The notes beneath the pieces were generated by a model. It was not told the origin of the DNA and did no database searches. It saw only the letters and a program-made list of their open reading frames with translations. The translations under genes were made by a program, and so were the position numbers. 19,153 nucleotides of DNA from assembly GCA_947575935.1 (NCBI GenBank), contig CANPPM010000010.1, positions 1 to 19,153 on the forward strand. Reading direction: 5' to 3'. This DNA is from an uncultured Butyricicoccus sp. (GTDB taxonomy: Bacteria > Bacillota > Clostridia > Oscillospirales > Butyricicoccaceae). Position 1 is the stretch's first letter, and each line of letters starts with the position of its first letter. This document shows positions 6,509-14,332 of the stretch, in pieces.

Positions 6509-7205
6509 ACAGCAATCCCTCCATCGCATCCGCAAGGCTTTCCACCGTACCGATCACCTGCACGCGCTTCACCCCATTGACCCAATCGATGTCATGCAGG
6601 GTCATATCGTCGATATTCTGGTCAACCTCAATGATTGTAAACGCCATATCGCCGCGCGATTTGCGTGCAAGCTGCATACCGGCAATGTTGATGCCGTTGA
6701 ATGCAAGCGCGCGGGTGATGCCGCTGACCACGCCCGGAACATCATGGTGCTCAATCATGATCGTGTTGGTCTGCGCAGTCAGCGCGGTCTCATATCCGTC
6801 AATCCGGGTGATAACAATCCGTGCACCGCCGATCGACGATCCGATGATCTCACGTTTGCGGCCGGACAGCAGCGTAAACACCATCTGTACTGTGTTTTCA
6901 TGCACGTTATCCAGTTCCACGCGATGGAAGTCATAGCCCATGCCGGTTTCTTCCGCCAGCCGGAAAGCGTCGCGCAGTCGCTCATCGTCCGGCCGCATGC
7001 CAAGCGCACCGGCAACCAGGGCACGGTCGGTGCCGTGTCCTGCGCCGGTGTCGGCAAAAGAGCCGTGCAGCCCAAAAGAAACATGGGTAAACGGCTCGCC
7101 AATGATTTCACGGCCGACCCTCGAAAGCGCAGCTGCACCCGCCGTATGCGAACTTGACGGGCCGATCATAACCGGCCCGACAACATCAAAAATGCTGATA
7201 TCCAT
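6501..7205 (-). CDS. sdaAB: L-serine dehydratase, iron-sulfur-dependent, beta subunit
   Basis: This 234-residue partner of SdaAA has the N-terminal signature FDVVGPVMIGPSSSHTAGA (residues 6-24), which contributes to the serine site. Its C-terminal ACT domain is about residues 148-230 (MIEHHDVPGVVSGITRALA, then NIAGMQLAR). ACT domains of this family bind serine or another amino acid allosterically. Start ATG 7205 has an AAAGGA element about 11 nt upstream, a weaker site than elsewhere in the operon, and there is a 53-nt gap after gcvPB. No promoter stands out in that gap. Confidence 0.95.
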   Translation of the reverse strand: MDISIFDVVGPVMIGPSSSHTAGAAALSRVGREIIGEPFTHVSFGLHGSFADTGAGHGTDRALVAGALGMRPDDERLRDAFRLAEETGMGYDFHRVELDNVHENTVQMVFTLLSGRKREIIGSSIGGARIVITRIDGYETALTAQTNTIMIEHHDVPGVVSGITRALAFNGINIAGMQLARKSRGDMAFTIIEVDQNIDDMTLHDIDWVNGVKRVQVIGTVESLADAMEGLLYV

Positions 7206-7258
7206 TTTTCGTTTTCATCCTTTGTCATTTTATTTGGCGCTCTGCCGGAGCCGCGCCG

Positions 7259-8698
7259 CTATTGCGCCGCCGGGAAGGAATAGCGCAGACGCGGCGTACG
7301 CGCAGCGCCGACTTCGTCCGGCCGGCCCACACAGGTAGTCTGCGGCGCGCTGTGCAGGGCCGCAGGATCGCTCTGCGCCCTGTCTAGAATTTCATGGAGG
7401 ATACGCGCGGCCTCGTCCAGCGCCGCACGGCCCTCGGTTTCCGTCGGCTCCACCATCAGCGCCTCATGCACAATCAACGGAAAATACATCGTCGGCGGAT
7501 GAATACCGTAATCCAGCATTGCCTTTGCGATATCCATCGCCGTAACGCCAGTCCGCTTTTTCTCATGCTCCAGCGTAATCACAAACTCGTGCATTACCCC
7601 CTTAGAAAAGGCGATGTCAAACCGGTCCTGCAGCAGCGTCATCAGGTAATTGGCATTCAGCACCGCATTTTGCGCGGCCTCCGGAATCCCCTCACGGCCC
7701 AGTGACAGCAGGTAAGACAGCGCCCGCACGACCACCAGGAAATTGCCGTAAAACAGCTTGACCCTGCCAATACTGGCCGTGCTCTGTTCCAGCGTAAATC
7801 CACCGCCCTGCTCCACCGCCTGTTCCCCCGGAAGGAAGGGCGCCAGGAACTGCCGGCATCCCACCGGCCCTGCGCCCGGCCCGCCGCAGCCGTGCGGCGT
7901 TGAAAATGTTTTATGTAGATTCAAATGCACCACATCAAACCCCATGTCGCCGGGCCGCACAATCCCCATTACGGCATTTAGATTGGCCCCGTCATAATAA
8001 CACAGGCCGCCCGCGTCATGTATGATGTTTGTGATCTCCAAAATGTTTTCATCGAACAGGCCAACCGTATTCGGGTTGGTCAGCATCAGCCCGGCAGTAT
8101 CCGGCCCGGCTGCCGCCCGCAGCGCATCCAGATCCACACAGCCCCTTTCGTTGGATGGGATCGACACCACATCATAGCCGGCCATCGCAGCAGAGGCCGG
8201 ATTGGTGCCGTGCGCCGCATCCGGAACCAGGATCTTTTTGCGTACCGTATCCTGGCGGGAAGCGTGATATGCCTTTATCAGCAGCAGCCCTGCGAACTCG
8301 CCCTGGGCCCCAGCCGCAGGCTGGAAGCTCATAGCGTCCATCCCCGTAATCTCACAAAGCAGCCGCTCGGCCATGCACAGTACTTCCAACGCGCCCTGGA
8401 TTGTCTCGACCGGCTGCAGCGGATGCAGCCCGGTAAAGCCGGGAAGCGCTGCCATTTCTTCATTGATACGCGGATTATATTTCATGGTACACGAGCCCAA
8501 CGGGTAAAAGCCATCATTCACGCCGTGCGCCTCTTTGGCAAGCGCCGTATAGTGGCGGCTGATATCGATTTCGGCCACCTCGGGCAGACGCGGCGGGCAG
8601 GACCGCAAAGGTGCGGCGGGCAGTGCCTTCGGCACATCGCACGGCGGCAGAAGGCCGCATCGGACGCCTGGCCGGCTCCGCTCAAAGATCAGTTTCAC
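7259..8698 (-). CDS. gcvPB: Glycine dehydrogenase (decarboxylating) subunit 2
   Basis: GcvPB carries the pyridoxal phosphate of the P protein, which decarboxylates glycine and passes the aminomethyl group to lipoyl-GcvH. The 479-residue length matches the separate-subunit type (Bacillus/clostridial). The PLP lysine is K263 in HLNLHKTFSTPHGCGGPGAG, a nearly invariant block. Other landmarks are YPLGSCTMKYNPR at 65-77, PAAGAQGEFAGLL at 127-139 and DAAHGTNPASA at 160-170. The start is GTG at 8698, overlapping the gcvPA TGA as GTGA, with GGGAGG 10 nt upstream. Confidence 0.96.
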   Translation of the reverse strand: MKLIFERSRPGVRCGLLPPCDVPKALPAAPLRSCPPRLPEVAEIDISRHYTALAKEAHGVNDGFYPLGSCTMKYNPRINEEMAALPGFTGLHPLQPVETIQGALEVLCMAERLLCEITGMDAMSFQPAAGAQGEFAGLLLIKAYHASRQDTVRKKILVPDAAHGTNPASAAMAGYDVVSIPSNERGCVDLDALRAAAGPDTAGLMLTNPNTVGLFDENILEITNIIHDAGGLCYYDGANLNAVMGIVRPGDMGFDVVHLNLHKTFSTPHGCGGPGAGPVGCRQFLAPFLPGEQAVEQGGGFTLEQSTASIGRVKLFYGNFLVVVRALSYLLSLGREGIPEAAQNAVLNANYLMTLLQDRFDIAFSKGVMHEFVITLEHEKKRTGVTAMDIAKAMLDYGIHPPTMYFPLIVHEALMVEPTETEGRAALDEAARILHEILDRAQSDPAALHSAPQTTCVGRPDEVGAARTPRLRYSFPAAQ

Positions 8699-10005
8699 GT
8701 CTCACACACCTCCCGCACGACTCCGACCATTTCGTCAATCTGCGCCTTCGAACAAAGTTCCGTAACGCACCAAAGGATCCCGCCGTCCACCGGCAGGCCG
8801 CCCAGAATGCCCTCCGCCTCCAACGCCGCCAGTACCGCGTCCGGCGTAACGGGCAGGCGTGTCACAAACTCATGGAAAAACGGCGGCGCATACGCTAGCG
8901 AAACCCCTTTGATCTCACACAGCCGGCCGGCCGCATACTGCGCCTTAGCAGCACACTGCTCGGCCGCCTCACGCAGCCCCCCCGGCCCCATCGCAGAGAG
9001 ATAGGCCGCGGCCGTCAGCGCACAAAGCGCCTGATTGGAACAGATATTGGAGGACGCCTTTTCCCGGCGAATATGCTGCTCGCGCGCCTGCAGCGTCAAT
9101 ACAAACGCGCGGTTTCCGCGCGCGTCGGCCGTCTCCCCGACAATTCGTCCGGGCAGCCTGCGCATCAGCGCCTTTGTACAGGCCATGAACCCCAGATACG
9201 GCCCGCCAAACGCCAGCGGCATTCCCAGCGGCTGCCCCTCGCCAACCGCAATATCCGCCCCCTGTCCGGCAGGGGTCTCCAGCAGGCCGAGCGAAATCGG
9301 GTTGACGCTGAGAATCAGCTTTGCGCCAGCCGCATGGACGGCCTCGGCCCGCACCTCTTCGATCAGGCCGAAGAAATTGGGCTGCTGCTGCAGTACACAG
9401 CAGACATCGGGCGCCAATGCCGCACGCAGCGCGTCCGGATCCGTGCGGCCGTCCCGAAGGGGGATCTGCTCAACCGGCACGCCCGCGCCAAAGGCATACG
9501 TCTGCACGGTTTCTATCACCTGCGGATGTACTGCAGCCGAAATCAGAATTCTTTGCCGCTTACGGTCACGGCACATAGCGGCAGCTTCCGCAGCGGCAGA
9601 GGCCCCGTCATATACCGAAGCATTGGAAACGTCCATACCGGTCAGCTCACAAATCATCGTCTGATATTCAAAAATCGACTGCAGAATGCCCTGGCTGATC
9701 TCGGCTTGATAGGGCGTATATGCGGTCAAAAATTCCTCCTTGGCCGTCACGCCCCTGACAATTGCAGGAATGTAATGACGGTATGCACCCGCCCCGCGGA
9801 AAACGCTCCGGAACACTTGGTTTTTCGCGGCCAGCGCTTCCAGCCGCCGCCGTACCTCCAGCTCGGAAAGGCCCTCCGGCAGGTCAAGCGTCCCGGCCCG
9901 CACAGCCGCCGGGATCTGCGAAAACAACGCCTCCACAGATGATACGCCGACAGCCTGCAGCATCCCCCCGCGCTCGTCCGGACTGCTCGGGATATAGCCC
10001 CCCAC
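8695..10005 (-). CDS. gcvPA: Glycine dehydrogenase (decarboxylating) subunit 1
   Basis: GcvPA is the non-PLP half of the split P protein and forms the active enzyme with GcvPB. It shows the family block YTPYQAEISQGILQSIFEYQ, then ELTGMDVSNASVYDGASA, and the QPNFFGLIEEV segment. I place the start at the GTG at 10005, giving 436 residues beginning GGYIPSSPDERGGML, because the GGAGGGG at the end of gcvH is then about 7 nt upstream. The in-frame GTG two codons earlier (10011, overlapping the gcvH stop as GTGA) directly abuts the ribosome binding site. Both starts mean tight coupling to gcvH. Confidence 0.95.
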   Translation of the reverse strand: MGGYIPSSPDERGGMLQAVGVSSVEALFSQIPAAVRAGTLDLPEGLSELEVRRRLEALAAKNQVFRSVFRGAGAYRHYIPAIVRGVTAKEEFLTAYTPYQAEISQGILQSIFEYQTMICELTGMDVSNASVYDGASAAAEAAAMCRDRKRQRILISAAVHPQVIETVQTYAFGAGVPVEQIPLRDGRTDPDALRAALAPDVCCVLQQQPNFFGLIEEVRAEAVHAAGAKLILSVNPISLGLLETPAGQGADIAVGEGQPLGMPLAFGGPYLGFMACTKALMRRLPGRIVGETADARGNRAFVLTLQAREQHIRREKASSNICSNQALCALTAAAYLSAMGPGGLREAAEQCAAKAQYAAGRLCEIKGVSLAYAPPFFHEFVTRLPVTPDAVLAALEAEGILGGLPVDGGILWCVTELCSKAQIDEMVGVVREVCET

Positions 10006-10007
10006 GT

Positions 10008-10391
10008 TCACCCCTCCTCTTCGGCACAGCGTTTTTCATAAGCATCCGCATCCAGCAGCTCTTCGGTATCGGTGATGCCCGTCACCTTGATCAGCCACGC
10101 GCCATATGGATCCTCATTGATCAGCGCGGGATTGTCAAGCAGCTCCTCATTGACTTCGGCTACCTGTCCTGTGACCGGACAATACACATCAGACACCGCC
10201 TTGACCGACTCTACATCGGTAAACACCTCACCCGAAACAACCATATCCCCGACCTCGGGCAGATTGATAAAGACCAGGTCGCCCAGGGCGTCCTGCGCAT
10301 AATCGGTGACGCCGATCAATGCGGTGGAATCGTCCAGAAAACGAACCCATTCATGACTTTTTGCATATTTCAGCTCTTTTGGGGTGTTCAT
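10008..10391 (-). CDS. gcvH: Glycine cleavage system H protein
   Basis: GcvH shuttles the aminomethyl and reduced lipoyl groups among P, T and L proteins. The 127-residue length is standard. The lipoylated lysine is K64 in DVESVKAVSDVY, and the flanking SHEWVR and GVTDYAQDALGDLVFINLPEVG blocks are typical. ATG 10391 has AAAGGAG about 9 nt upstream. A 111-nt gap separates it from gcvT. That gap contains a hairpin and a possible 20-codon TTG-started ORF whose TAA overlaps this ATG (TAATG). Confidence 0.97.
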   Translation of the reverse strand: MNTPKELKYAKSHEWVRFLDDSTALIGVTDYAQDALGDLVFINLPEVGDMVVSGEVFTDVESVKAVSDVYCPVTGQVAEVNEELLDNPALINEDPYGAWLIKVTGITDTEELLDADAYEKRCAEEEG

Positions 10392-10502
10392 TATAAAACG
10401 CTCCTTTCCCTGTGCCCCGCCCCAGCCCTACAGCTGGGACAACGCAAAACCAATGTTCTATTCCTCCGGAAACCGCCCGGCGTATCCCAAACGGCGGTTC
10501 CG
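10392..10502 (-). promoter_or_regulatory. gcvT-gcvH intergenic hairpin and possible coupled mini-ORF
   Basis: On the minus strand, just after the gcvT stop, GGAACCGCC pairs with GGCGGTTTCC (about 10468-10501). There is no U-run, so it is more likely an mRNA-stabilising or processing element than a terminator. It is followed by GGAGGA and a TTG codon (10453) opening a 20-codon frame that ends TAATG at the gcvH start. Evidence for translation is weak. Confidence 0.35.
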
Positions 10503-11588
10503 TTACGGCCGCTTATAAAACGGCAGCGGCACGACCTCCATGGCGATCTGCCGCCCGCGAACCTCAGCTTCGACGGCATCGCCCACGGCGCAGCTCCCAG
10601 CCGAAACCAGGGCCATTGCAATCCCCTTGCCCAGCAGCGGACTGTGCGTACCCGAAGTGGTCTGCCCGATGGGGCGCCCCTCCCGGCATACCGTACAGCC
10701 TTCCCGGACGATCCCACGCCCGGTTACGGCAAGTCCGATCCGGGTACGCGCCGGCGGGCTGCCTGCAAGCAGGGCATCCTTTCCGATAAAATCAGGCTTC
10801 TCCAGCTTGACAGCAAACCCCAGCCCCGCCTCCAGCGGCGAAACCGATTCCTCCATCTCATGCCCGTAAAGCGGCATCGCCGCCTCCAACCGCAGGGTAT
10901 CACGCGCCCCAAGCCCACAAGGAAGAATCCCCTCCGCCGCCCCGGCTTCCATCACGGCATGCCAAAGCGCAGGGGCGTCCGCCGCCGCGCAAAACAGCTC
11001 ATATCCGAGCTCACCGGTATAACCGGTACGAGAAATGATGGTCTCCAACCCGGCGGCCGGAACCCGGACCGACAGCGAATAGTACCGGCTTGGGATATCC
11101 TCCTCACGCGCCAATATTTTCAGGATCGCCGGCGCTGCAGGGCCTTGCAGCGCAAGCAGCGCGATGTCGTCCGACCGATCGGAAAACCTGCAGTCCCCGG
11201 CCAGATGCGACCGGATATGCGCAGCATCTTTTTCCCGGTTGGCGGCATTGACCACCATAAGATAAAGCGTCTCGCCCAGCCTGCACACGACAAGGTCGTC
11301 GATCACGCCGCCCCCCTCGCCGCACATCGCGGTATAGCGCGCCTGGCCAATGTACATGTTGGTAAAATCATTCGTCATCAGGCGGTTTAGGCAGCTAAGT
11401 GCATCCAAACCCTGCAGAATAAACTCGCCCATGTGCGACACATCAAACAATCCCGCCTGCCTGCGAACCGCCATATGTTCCGAAATTACGCCCGAACCGT
11501 ACTGCACCGGCAGCAGCCAACCCGCAAACGGCGTCATGCGTCCGCCAGCAGCGCAGTGAATCTCGTAAAGCGGTGTTTTCCGTTCCAT
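10503..11588 (-). CDS. gcvT: Glycine cleavage system T protein (aminomethyltransferase)
   Basis: GcvT transfers the methylene group from aminomethyl-GcvH to tetrahydrofolate and releases ammonia. The start at ATG 11588 is set by GAGGAGGG 7 nt upstream and gives 361 residues, the usual length; the open frame continues upstream only through the riboswitch terminator. Landmarks include TPFAGWLLPVQY, GLFDVSHMGEF, GGGVIDDLVVCRL (containing an aspartate of the folate site region), SRTGYTGELGYELF and LRLEAAMPLYGHEM. It is the first gene of the glycine-induced operon. Confidence 0.96.
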   Translation of the reverse strand: MERKTPLYEIHCAAGGRMTPFAGWLLPVQYGSGVISEHMAVRRQAGLFDVSHMGEFILQGLDALSCLNRLMTNDFTNMYIGQARYTAMCGEGGGVIDDLVVCRLGETLYLMVVNAANREKDAAHIRSHLAGDCRFSDRSDDIALLALQGPAAPAILKILAREEDIPSRYYSLSVRVPAAGLETIISRTGYTGELGYELFCAAADAPALWHAVMEAGAAEGILPCGLGARDTLRLEAAMPLYGHEMEESVSPLEAGLGFAVKLEKPDFIGKDALLAGSPPARTRIGLAVTGRGIVREGCTVCREGRPIGQTTSGTHSPLLGKGIAMALVSAGSCAVGDAVEAEVRGRQIAMEVVPLPFYKRP

Positions 11589-11616
11589 AACAAATCCCTC
11601 CTCATGCTTAAAAATG

Positions 11617-11671
11617 AAAAAACGACAGCCATGTGGCAGGGCGCAACTCGCCCGCCGCATCTCTGTCGTTT
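11617..11671 (-). terminator. Riboswitch-controlled terminator upstream of gcvT
   Basis: AAACGACAG (11671-11663) pairs with CTGTCGTTT (11628-11620), extended inward by ATG/CAT and by GGC-GGGCG with CGCCC-GCC, and followed by U-rich sequence. Its 5' arm is the conserved 3' end of the second glycine aptamer. Aptamer folding and terminator formation therefore exclude each other, predicting transcription on when glycine is bound. Confidence 0.88.
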
Positions 11672-11832
11672 GGCCTGAAAGATTCCCGGCGCGGGGGCGC
11701 ACGGTTGCTTCGTTGGCGCCGCGGGCACGCCGCGGCTCTCCCGAGGTTCGTCAAATACCGGTCCTTCTGCCTGAGAGTTTGCACTGCGGTTTACCCCTTC
11801 GGCGCCGAAAACGGTCTCTCCCGATATTCTCA
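11656..11832 (-). promoter_or_regulatory. Tandem glycine riboswitch (two aptamers)
   Basis: Aptamer 1 (about 11828-11754) has the GGGAGAG start, a CCGAAGGGGTAAACC loop and AAACTCTCAGGCAGAAGGAC, closed by AATATC (11828-11823) with GGTATT (11759-11754). Aptamer 2 (about 11750-11656) repeats the pattern: GGGAGAG, CCAACGAAGCAACC, AATCTTTCAGGCCAAACGACAG. These are the hallmarks of the gcvT RNA element, in its common cooperative tandem form with a short linker. A class assignment other than glycine is very unlikely, given the downstream glycine cleavage operon. Confidence 0.96.
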
Positions 11833-11854
11833 TACGCATATTTTCCAGGAAGGA

Positions 11855-11906
11855 CCAATACGGCCTATTTCCCAATATTGGAACATGCTTCCAAACAGGC
11901 ATGTTC
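11855..11906 (-). other. Two short hairpins at the 5' end of the gcv leader
   Basis: The predicted transcript starts near 11909 and immediately forms GAACATGC/GCATGTTC (8 bp, 11906-11881). A second hairpin, CCAATA/TATTGG (11881-11855), follows ahead of the first aptamer. They lie outside the known riboswitch consensus; a 5' stabilising role is a guess. Confidence 0.5.
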
Positions 11907-11915
11907 TATATGTAT

Positions 11916-11944
11916 AGTATATGGGTTAAACCCCACAATGTCAA
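11916..11944 (-). promoter_or_regulatory. Promoter of the gcv operon
   Basis: TTGACA (11944-11939), 17 nt, TATACT (11921-11916), a near-consensus sigma-A promoter placed about 80 nt ahead of the first glycine aptamer. It is divergent from the Nudix gene promoter, about 140 bp away. The stretch 11945-12083 holds no gene I can support. Confidence 0.92.
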
Positions 11945-12083
11945 CCTAAATTTCGCGGTTTTATTCAGCAATTTATACGAACACACGCACCGCCTTTTGC
12001 AGCAATTCATCCTATCGCCGTCAACGCGCTCTCAGGCCGGCCACACAAACGGCCCGCTTTTCCTGCGGCAGCGCAAAAACCGC

Positions 12084-12112
12084 TTGCCAGCGCCGCTTCT
12101 CAGAGGTAAAAT
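12084..12112 (+). promoter_or_regulatory. Promoter of the Nudix gene
   Basis: TTGCCA at 12084-12089, 17-nt spacer, TAAAAT at 12107-12112. The short leader that follows contains a strong GC hairpin: GCCCCGC 12124-12130 pairs with GCGGGGC 12146-12152, with CCCG/CGGG inside. It has no U-run, so it should not terminate, but it may affect mRNA stability. Confidence 0.7.
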
Positions 12113-12192
12113 AAAAGGGCCCTGCCCCGCCCGCCGCACGGGCGAGCGGGGCGCATGGCATTGGAAAAGGCGAAAACGGGGAGGCTGTGAAT

Positions 12193-12876
12193 ATGAACAA
12201 AGAATTGGAAAGGCTATTGCGGCAGCCGGTGCAGGCAACCGCCCGGCAGGCGCTTGGCGGCGGCTGGTCTTCAGGCACGGCAGAACTGAACGGACAGCGC
12301 TGGCCCTGCTATATACAGGGCGCAGGCGAATTGGCCGTTGCGGCGTATGGCATCCGGGCAGACGGCAGCGCAGTGCTGGTCTGCAGCGCGGGCAAGCCCA
12401 TCAAACCCGAGATTTTATCTGCAGCCGGCCCATGCGAGCATCATACAGCCTGGACATGCGAATATGAACACAGCTGCGGCGCGCTTCTGTTTACCCAAAC
12501 GGTGGACGGGCGGCGCTGGCTGGTCATTGAAGGGTTGGGCGGCCACATCGGATTTCCCAAAGGGCACATGGAACTAGGGGAAGATATCCAGGCAGCGGTC
12601 GCCCGCGAGCTCCGGGAAGAGGTTGGTATCACCAACTATACTTACATTGATGGTTATCGGGTTGATTCCGAGGTGATCACGCGCAAAAAACGCCGGAAAT
12701 TGGTTACCTATTTTCTTGCGTCCTTTTCGCTTTCCCGCAATACGCTCCGGCGTCAAGAAGAGGAGCTGGCAAACCTTTGGCTGCTCCCCTATGAGGAAGC
12801 GCGCAGGCGTGTAAACACCAGTCTGGACAAACAGCTTTTAGACCAGGCACACCGCCTGCTTTCCGCCAAAGAATAA
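12193..12876 (+). CDS. Nudix hydrolase with unusual N-terminal region
   Basis: Nudix enzymes hydrolyse nucleoside diphosphates linked to another moiety using Mg2+ held by the Nudix box. A perfect box GX5EX7REUXEEXGU is present at about residues 124-146 (GHMELGEDIQ to REEVGI). I start at ATG 12193 (227 residues), because GGGGAGG at 12178-12184 is then 8 nt away; the in-frame GTG at 12187 is too close. The first 85 residues are not part of the Nudix fold. Their pattern (an LGG-G turn, RWPCYIQGAGELAVAAYGI, then a KPI segment) faintly recalls the short inorganic-pyrophosphatase-like domain fused to Nudix domains in some Clostridia, but the usual acidic metal ligands are missing. The true substrate is unknown. 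Confidence 0.88.
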   Translation: MNKELERLLRQPVQATARQALGGGWSSGTAELNGQRWPCYIQGAGELAVAAYGIRADGSAVLVCSAGKPIKPEILSAAGPCEHHTAWTCEYEHSCGALLFTQTVDGRRWLVIEGLGGHIGFPKGHMELGEDIQAAVARELREEVGITNYTYIDGYRVDSEVITRKKRRKLVTYFLASFSLSRNTLRRQEEELANLWLLPYEEARRRVNTSLDKQLLDQAHRLLSAKE

Positions 12877-12877
12877 T

Positions 12878-12909
12878 AAAAAACCGCCGCGCAGCAGACT
12901 GCGCGGCGG
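12878..12909 (-). terminator. rpmB terminator (convergent with Nudix gene)
   Basis: CCGCCGCGCAG (12884-12894) and CTGCGCGGCGG (12899-12909) form an 11-bp GC stem with a 4-nt loop, followed on the minus strand by six U. On the plus strand the stem is followed by A-rich sequence, so it is mainly the terminator of rpmB. Confidence 0.88.
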
Positions 12910-12971
12910 CAAAAAAAACAATTTTTCATAGGACCGGCGAACCTCTGCAGAGCTTTGCCGGACGCGATGCG

Positions 12972-13160
12972 TCAAACCGCACGCGTTACCTTGCCGGAAC
13001 GGAGGCACCGAGTACAAACGTTGACATGGCACGGAGTACCATCGACCACGGCCTTGACACGGCGGACGTTTGCCTTCCATGTCCGGTTGGAACGACGATG
13101 GGAATGGGAAACCTTGATCCCAAAGCTCACACCCTTGCCGCAAATATCGCACTTTGCCAT
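12972..13160 (-). CDS. rpmB: 50S ribosomal protein L28
   Basis: A 62-residue L28 of the zinc-binding (C+) type: CDIC (C4, C7) and CTRC (C49, C52) form the zinc ribbon, with SHSHRRSNRTWKANV in between, typical of the family. ATG 13160 has AAGGAGG 8 nt upstream. It is transcribed alone from the promoter at 13203-13231 and ends at the terminator 12878-12909. Its orientation opposite to hprK means the two are divergently transcribed. Confidence 0.97.
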   Translation of the reverse strand: MAKCDICGKGVSFGIKVSHSHRRSNRTWKANVRRVKAVVDGTPCHVNVCTRCLRSGKVTRAV

Positions 13161-13202
13161 TTTCCTGCACCTCCTTACTCCTGACGTTACGTAACGAATA
13201 TC

Positions 13203-13231
13203 ATCTTACCATATTTCTGCGAAAAATGCAA
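13203..13231 (-). promoter_or_regulatory. Promoter of rpmB
   Basis: TTGCAT (13231-13226), 17 nt, TAAGAT (13208-13203), with TGG just before the -10 (an extended -10). It is divergent from the hprK promoter 60 bp away. Confidence 0.7.
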
Positions 13232-13290
13232 GCATAATCTTTTAAAAAAGATGAAAGGATATATTTTAGGCAAAATGTAGAACACAAGGA

Positions 13291-13319
13291 TTGAAATGCC
13301 TGAAGAATTCGTTTATAAT
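13291..13319 (+). promoter_or_regulatory. Promoter of the hprK cluster
   Basis: TTGAAA at 13291-13296, 17-nt spacer, TATAAT at 13314-13319; transcription would start near 13326, about 29 nt before the hprK ATG. Confidence 0.85.
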
Positions 13320-13354
13320 AGAGACATATTTCGAGGTAAGCAGGAGGAGACCCT

Positions 13355-14287
13355 ATGAAGCTAAAGGAATTTGGCGTACAGCTTGGCAGTCTGGTACAGG
13401 AGTTTGGCCTTGAGGTCGTATACGCCCCCGAAAATTTTGAAAAAATAGAGATTACAAAGGATGACGTCAACCGTCCCGCACTGCAGATGGCGGGCTATTT
13501 TGACTTTTTTGACCCCAACCGTCTGCAGATCATCGGCAAAGTAGAAACGACCTATGTCGGTCAGTTTACCCCCGAACAGCGCCTCGCCGCATTTGAAAAG
13601 CTATTCTCCACCGGCATTCCCGCGCTGATCATTTCGCGCAATATTGATATTTATCCCGAATGCCTGGAAGCCGCCCAAAAGCACGGCACCCCTATTTTCC
13701 GAACAAATGAATTCACCTCAACCATTATGAGCGCCATCATCGCTTCGCTCAAGGTCTCGCTTGCCCCGATGATCCAGCTGCACGGCGTGCTGGTCGAAAT
13801 CTATGGCGAGGGCGTACTGCTGCTCGGCGATTCGGGCGTCGGCAAGTCCGAGACTGCCATCGAACTGGTCAAGCGCGGCCACCGGCTGATCGCAGATGAT
13901 GCCGTCGAGATCAAGCGCGTCTCAGACAAGACGCTGGTCGGCACGGCCCCCGAGGTGATCCGCCACTTTATCGAGCTGCGCGGCATCGGCGTCATTGACG
14001 TACGCCGTATCTTCGGTATGGGCGCAGTCAAACTGACCGAAAAAATCGAGCTGGTCATCAACCTGGAAGCTTGGGAGGATGGCAAAATGTACGACCGCCT
14101 TGGCTTAGAGGGCCAGACCACCAGCATCCTGGACATCGCCGTCCCCTCTTTGACCATCCCGGTCAAACCCGGACGCAATCTGGCCGTCATTATCGAGGTT
14201 GCCGCAATGAATAACCGGCACAAAAAAATGGGCTTTAACGCCGCGCAGGAGCTGCAGGAGCGCATGCTGAAATCCTTCGGCGGCTGA
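13355..14287 (+). CDS. hprK: HPr kinase/phosphorylase
   Basis: HprK phosphorylates and dephosphorylates Ser-46 of HPr, the main switch of carbon catabolite control in Firmicutes. The 310-residue protein has the N-terminal HprK domain (about 1-130) and the C-terminal kinase domain, with the Walker A loop GDSGVGKS at 158-165, H143 preceding it, DDAVE at 181-185, and the family signature IELRGIGVIDVRRIFG at 206-221. ATG 13355 follows AGGAGGAG by a normal distance. It leads a likely operon with the PHP phosphatase (45-nt gap) and ROK kinase (93-nt gap), linking sugar sensing and sugar phosphorylation. Confidence 0.97.
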   Translation: MKLKEFGVQLGSLVQEFGLEVVYAPENFEKIEITKDDVNRPALQMAGYFDFFDPNRLQIIGKVETTYVGQFTPEQRLAAFEKLFSTGIPALIISRNIDIYPECLEAAQKHGTPIFRTNEFTSTIMSAIIASLKVSLAPMIQLHGVLVEIYGEGVLLLGDSGVGKSETAIELVKRGHRLIADDAVEIKRVSDKTLVGTAPEVIRHFIELRGIGVIDVRRIFGMGAVKLTEKIELVINLEAWEDGKMYDRLGLEGQTTSILDIAVPSLTIPVKPGRNLAVIIEVAAMNNRHKKMGFNAAQELQERMLKSFGG

Positions 14288-14332
14288 GGCAAATCCCAGA
14301 ACCGGACAGCAAAGGAGCATCAAAAGGATAAC

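Noticed and set aside
5655..7157. A 500-codon plus-strand open frame antisense to sdaAA and sdaAB
   Set aside because: Same reason: antisense shadow of two clearly identified genes.
9762..11390. A 542-codon plus-strand open frame antisense to gcvT, gcvH and gcvPA
   Set aside because: It has no ribosome binding site or domain and is arginine/proline-rich low-complexity. It is a shadow of GC-rich codon usage on the opposite strand, where well-known genes lie.
12155..12190. An 11-codon upstream ORF ending just before the Nudix start
   Set aside because: It has only a poor GCGGGG ribosome binding site. It is too short to support without expression data.
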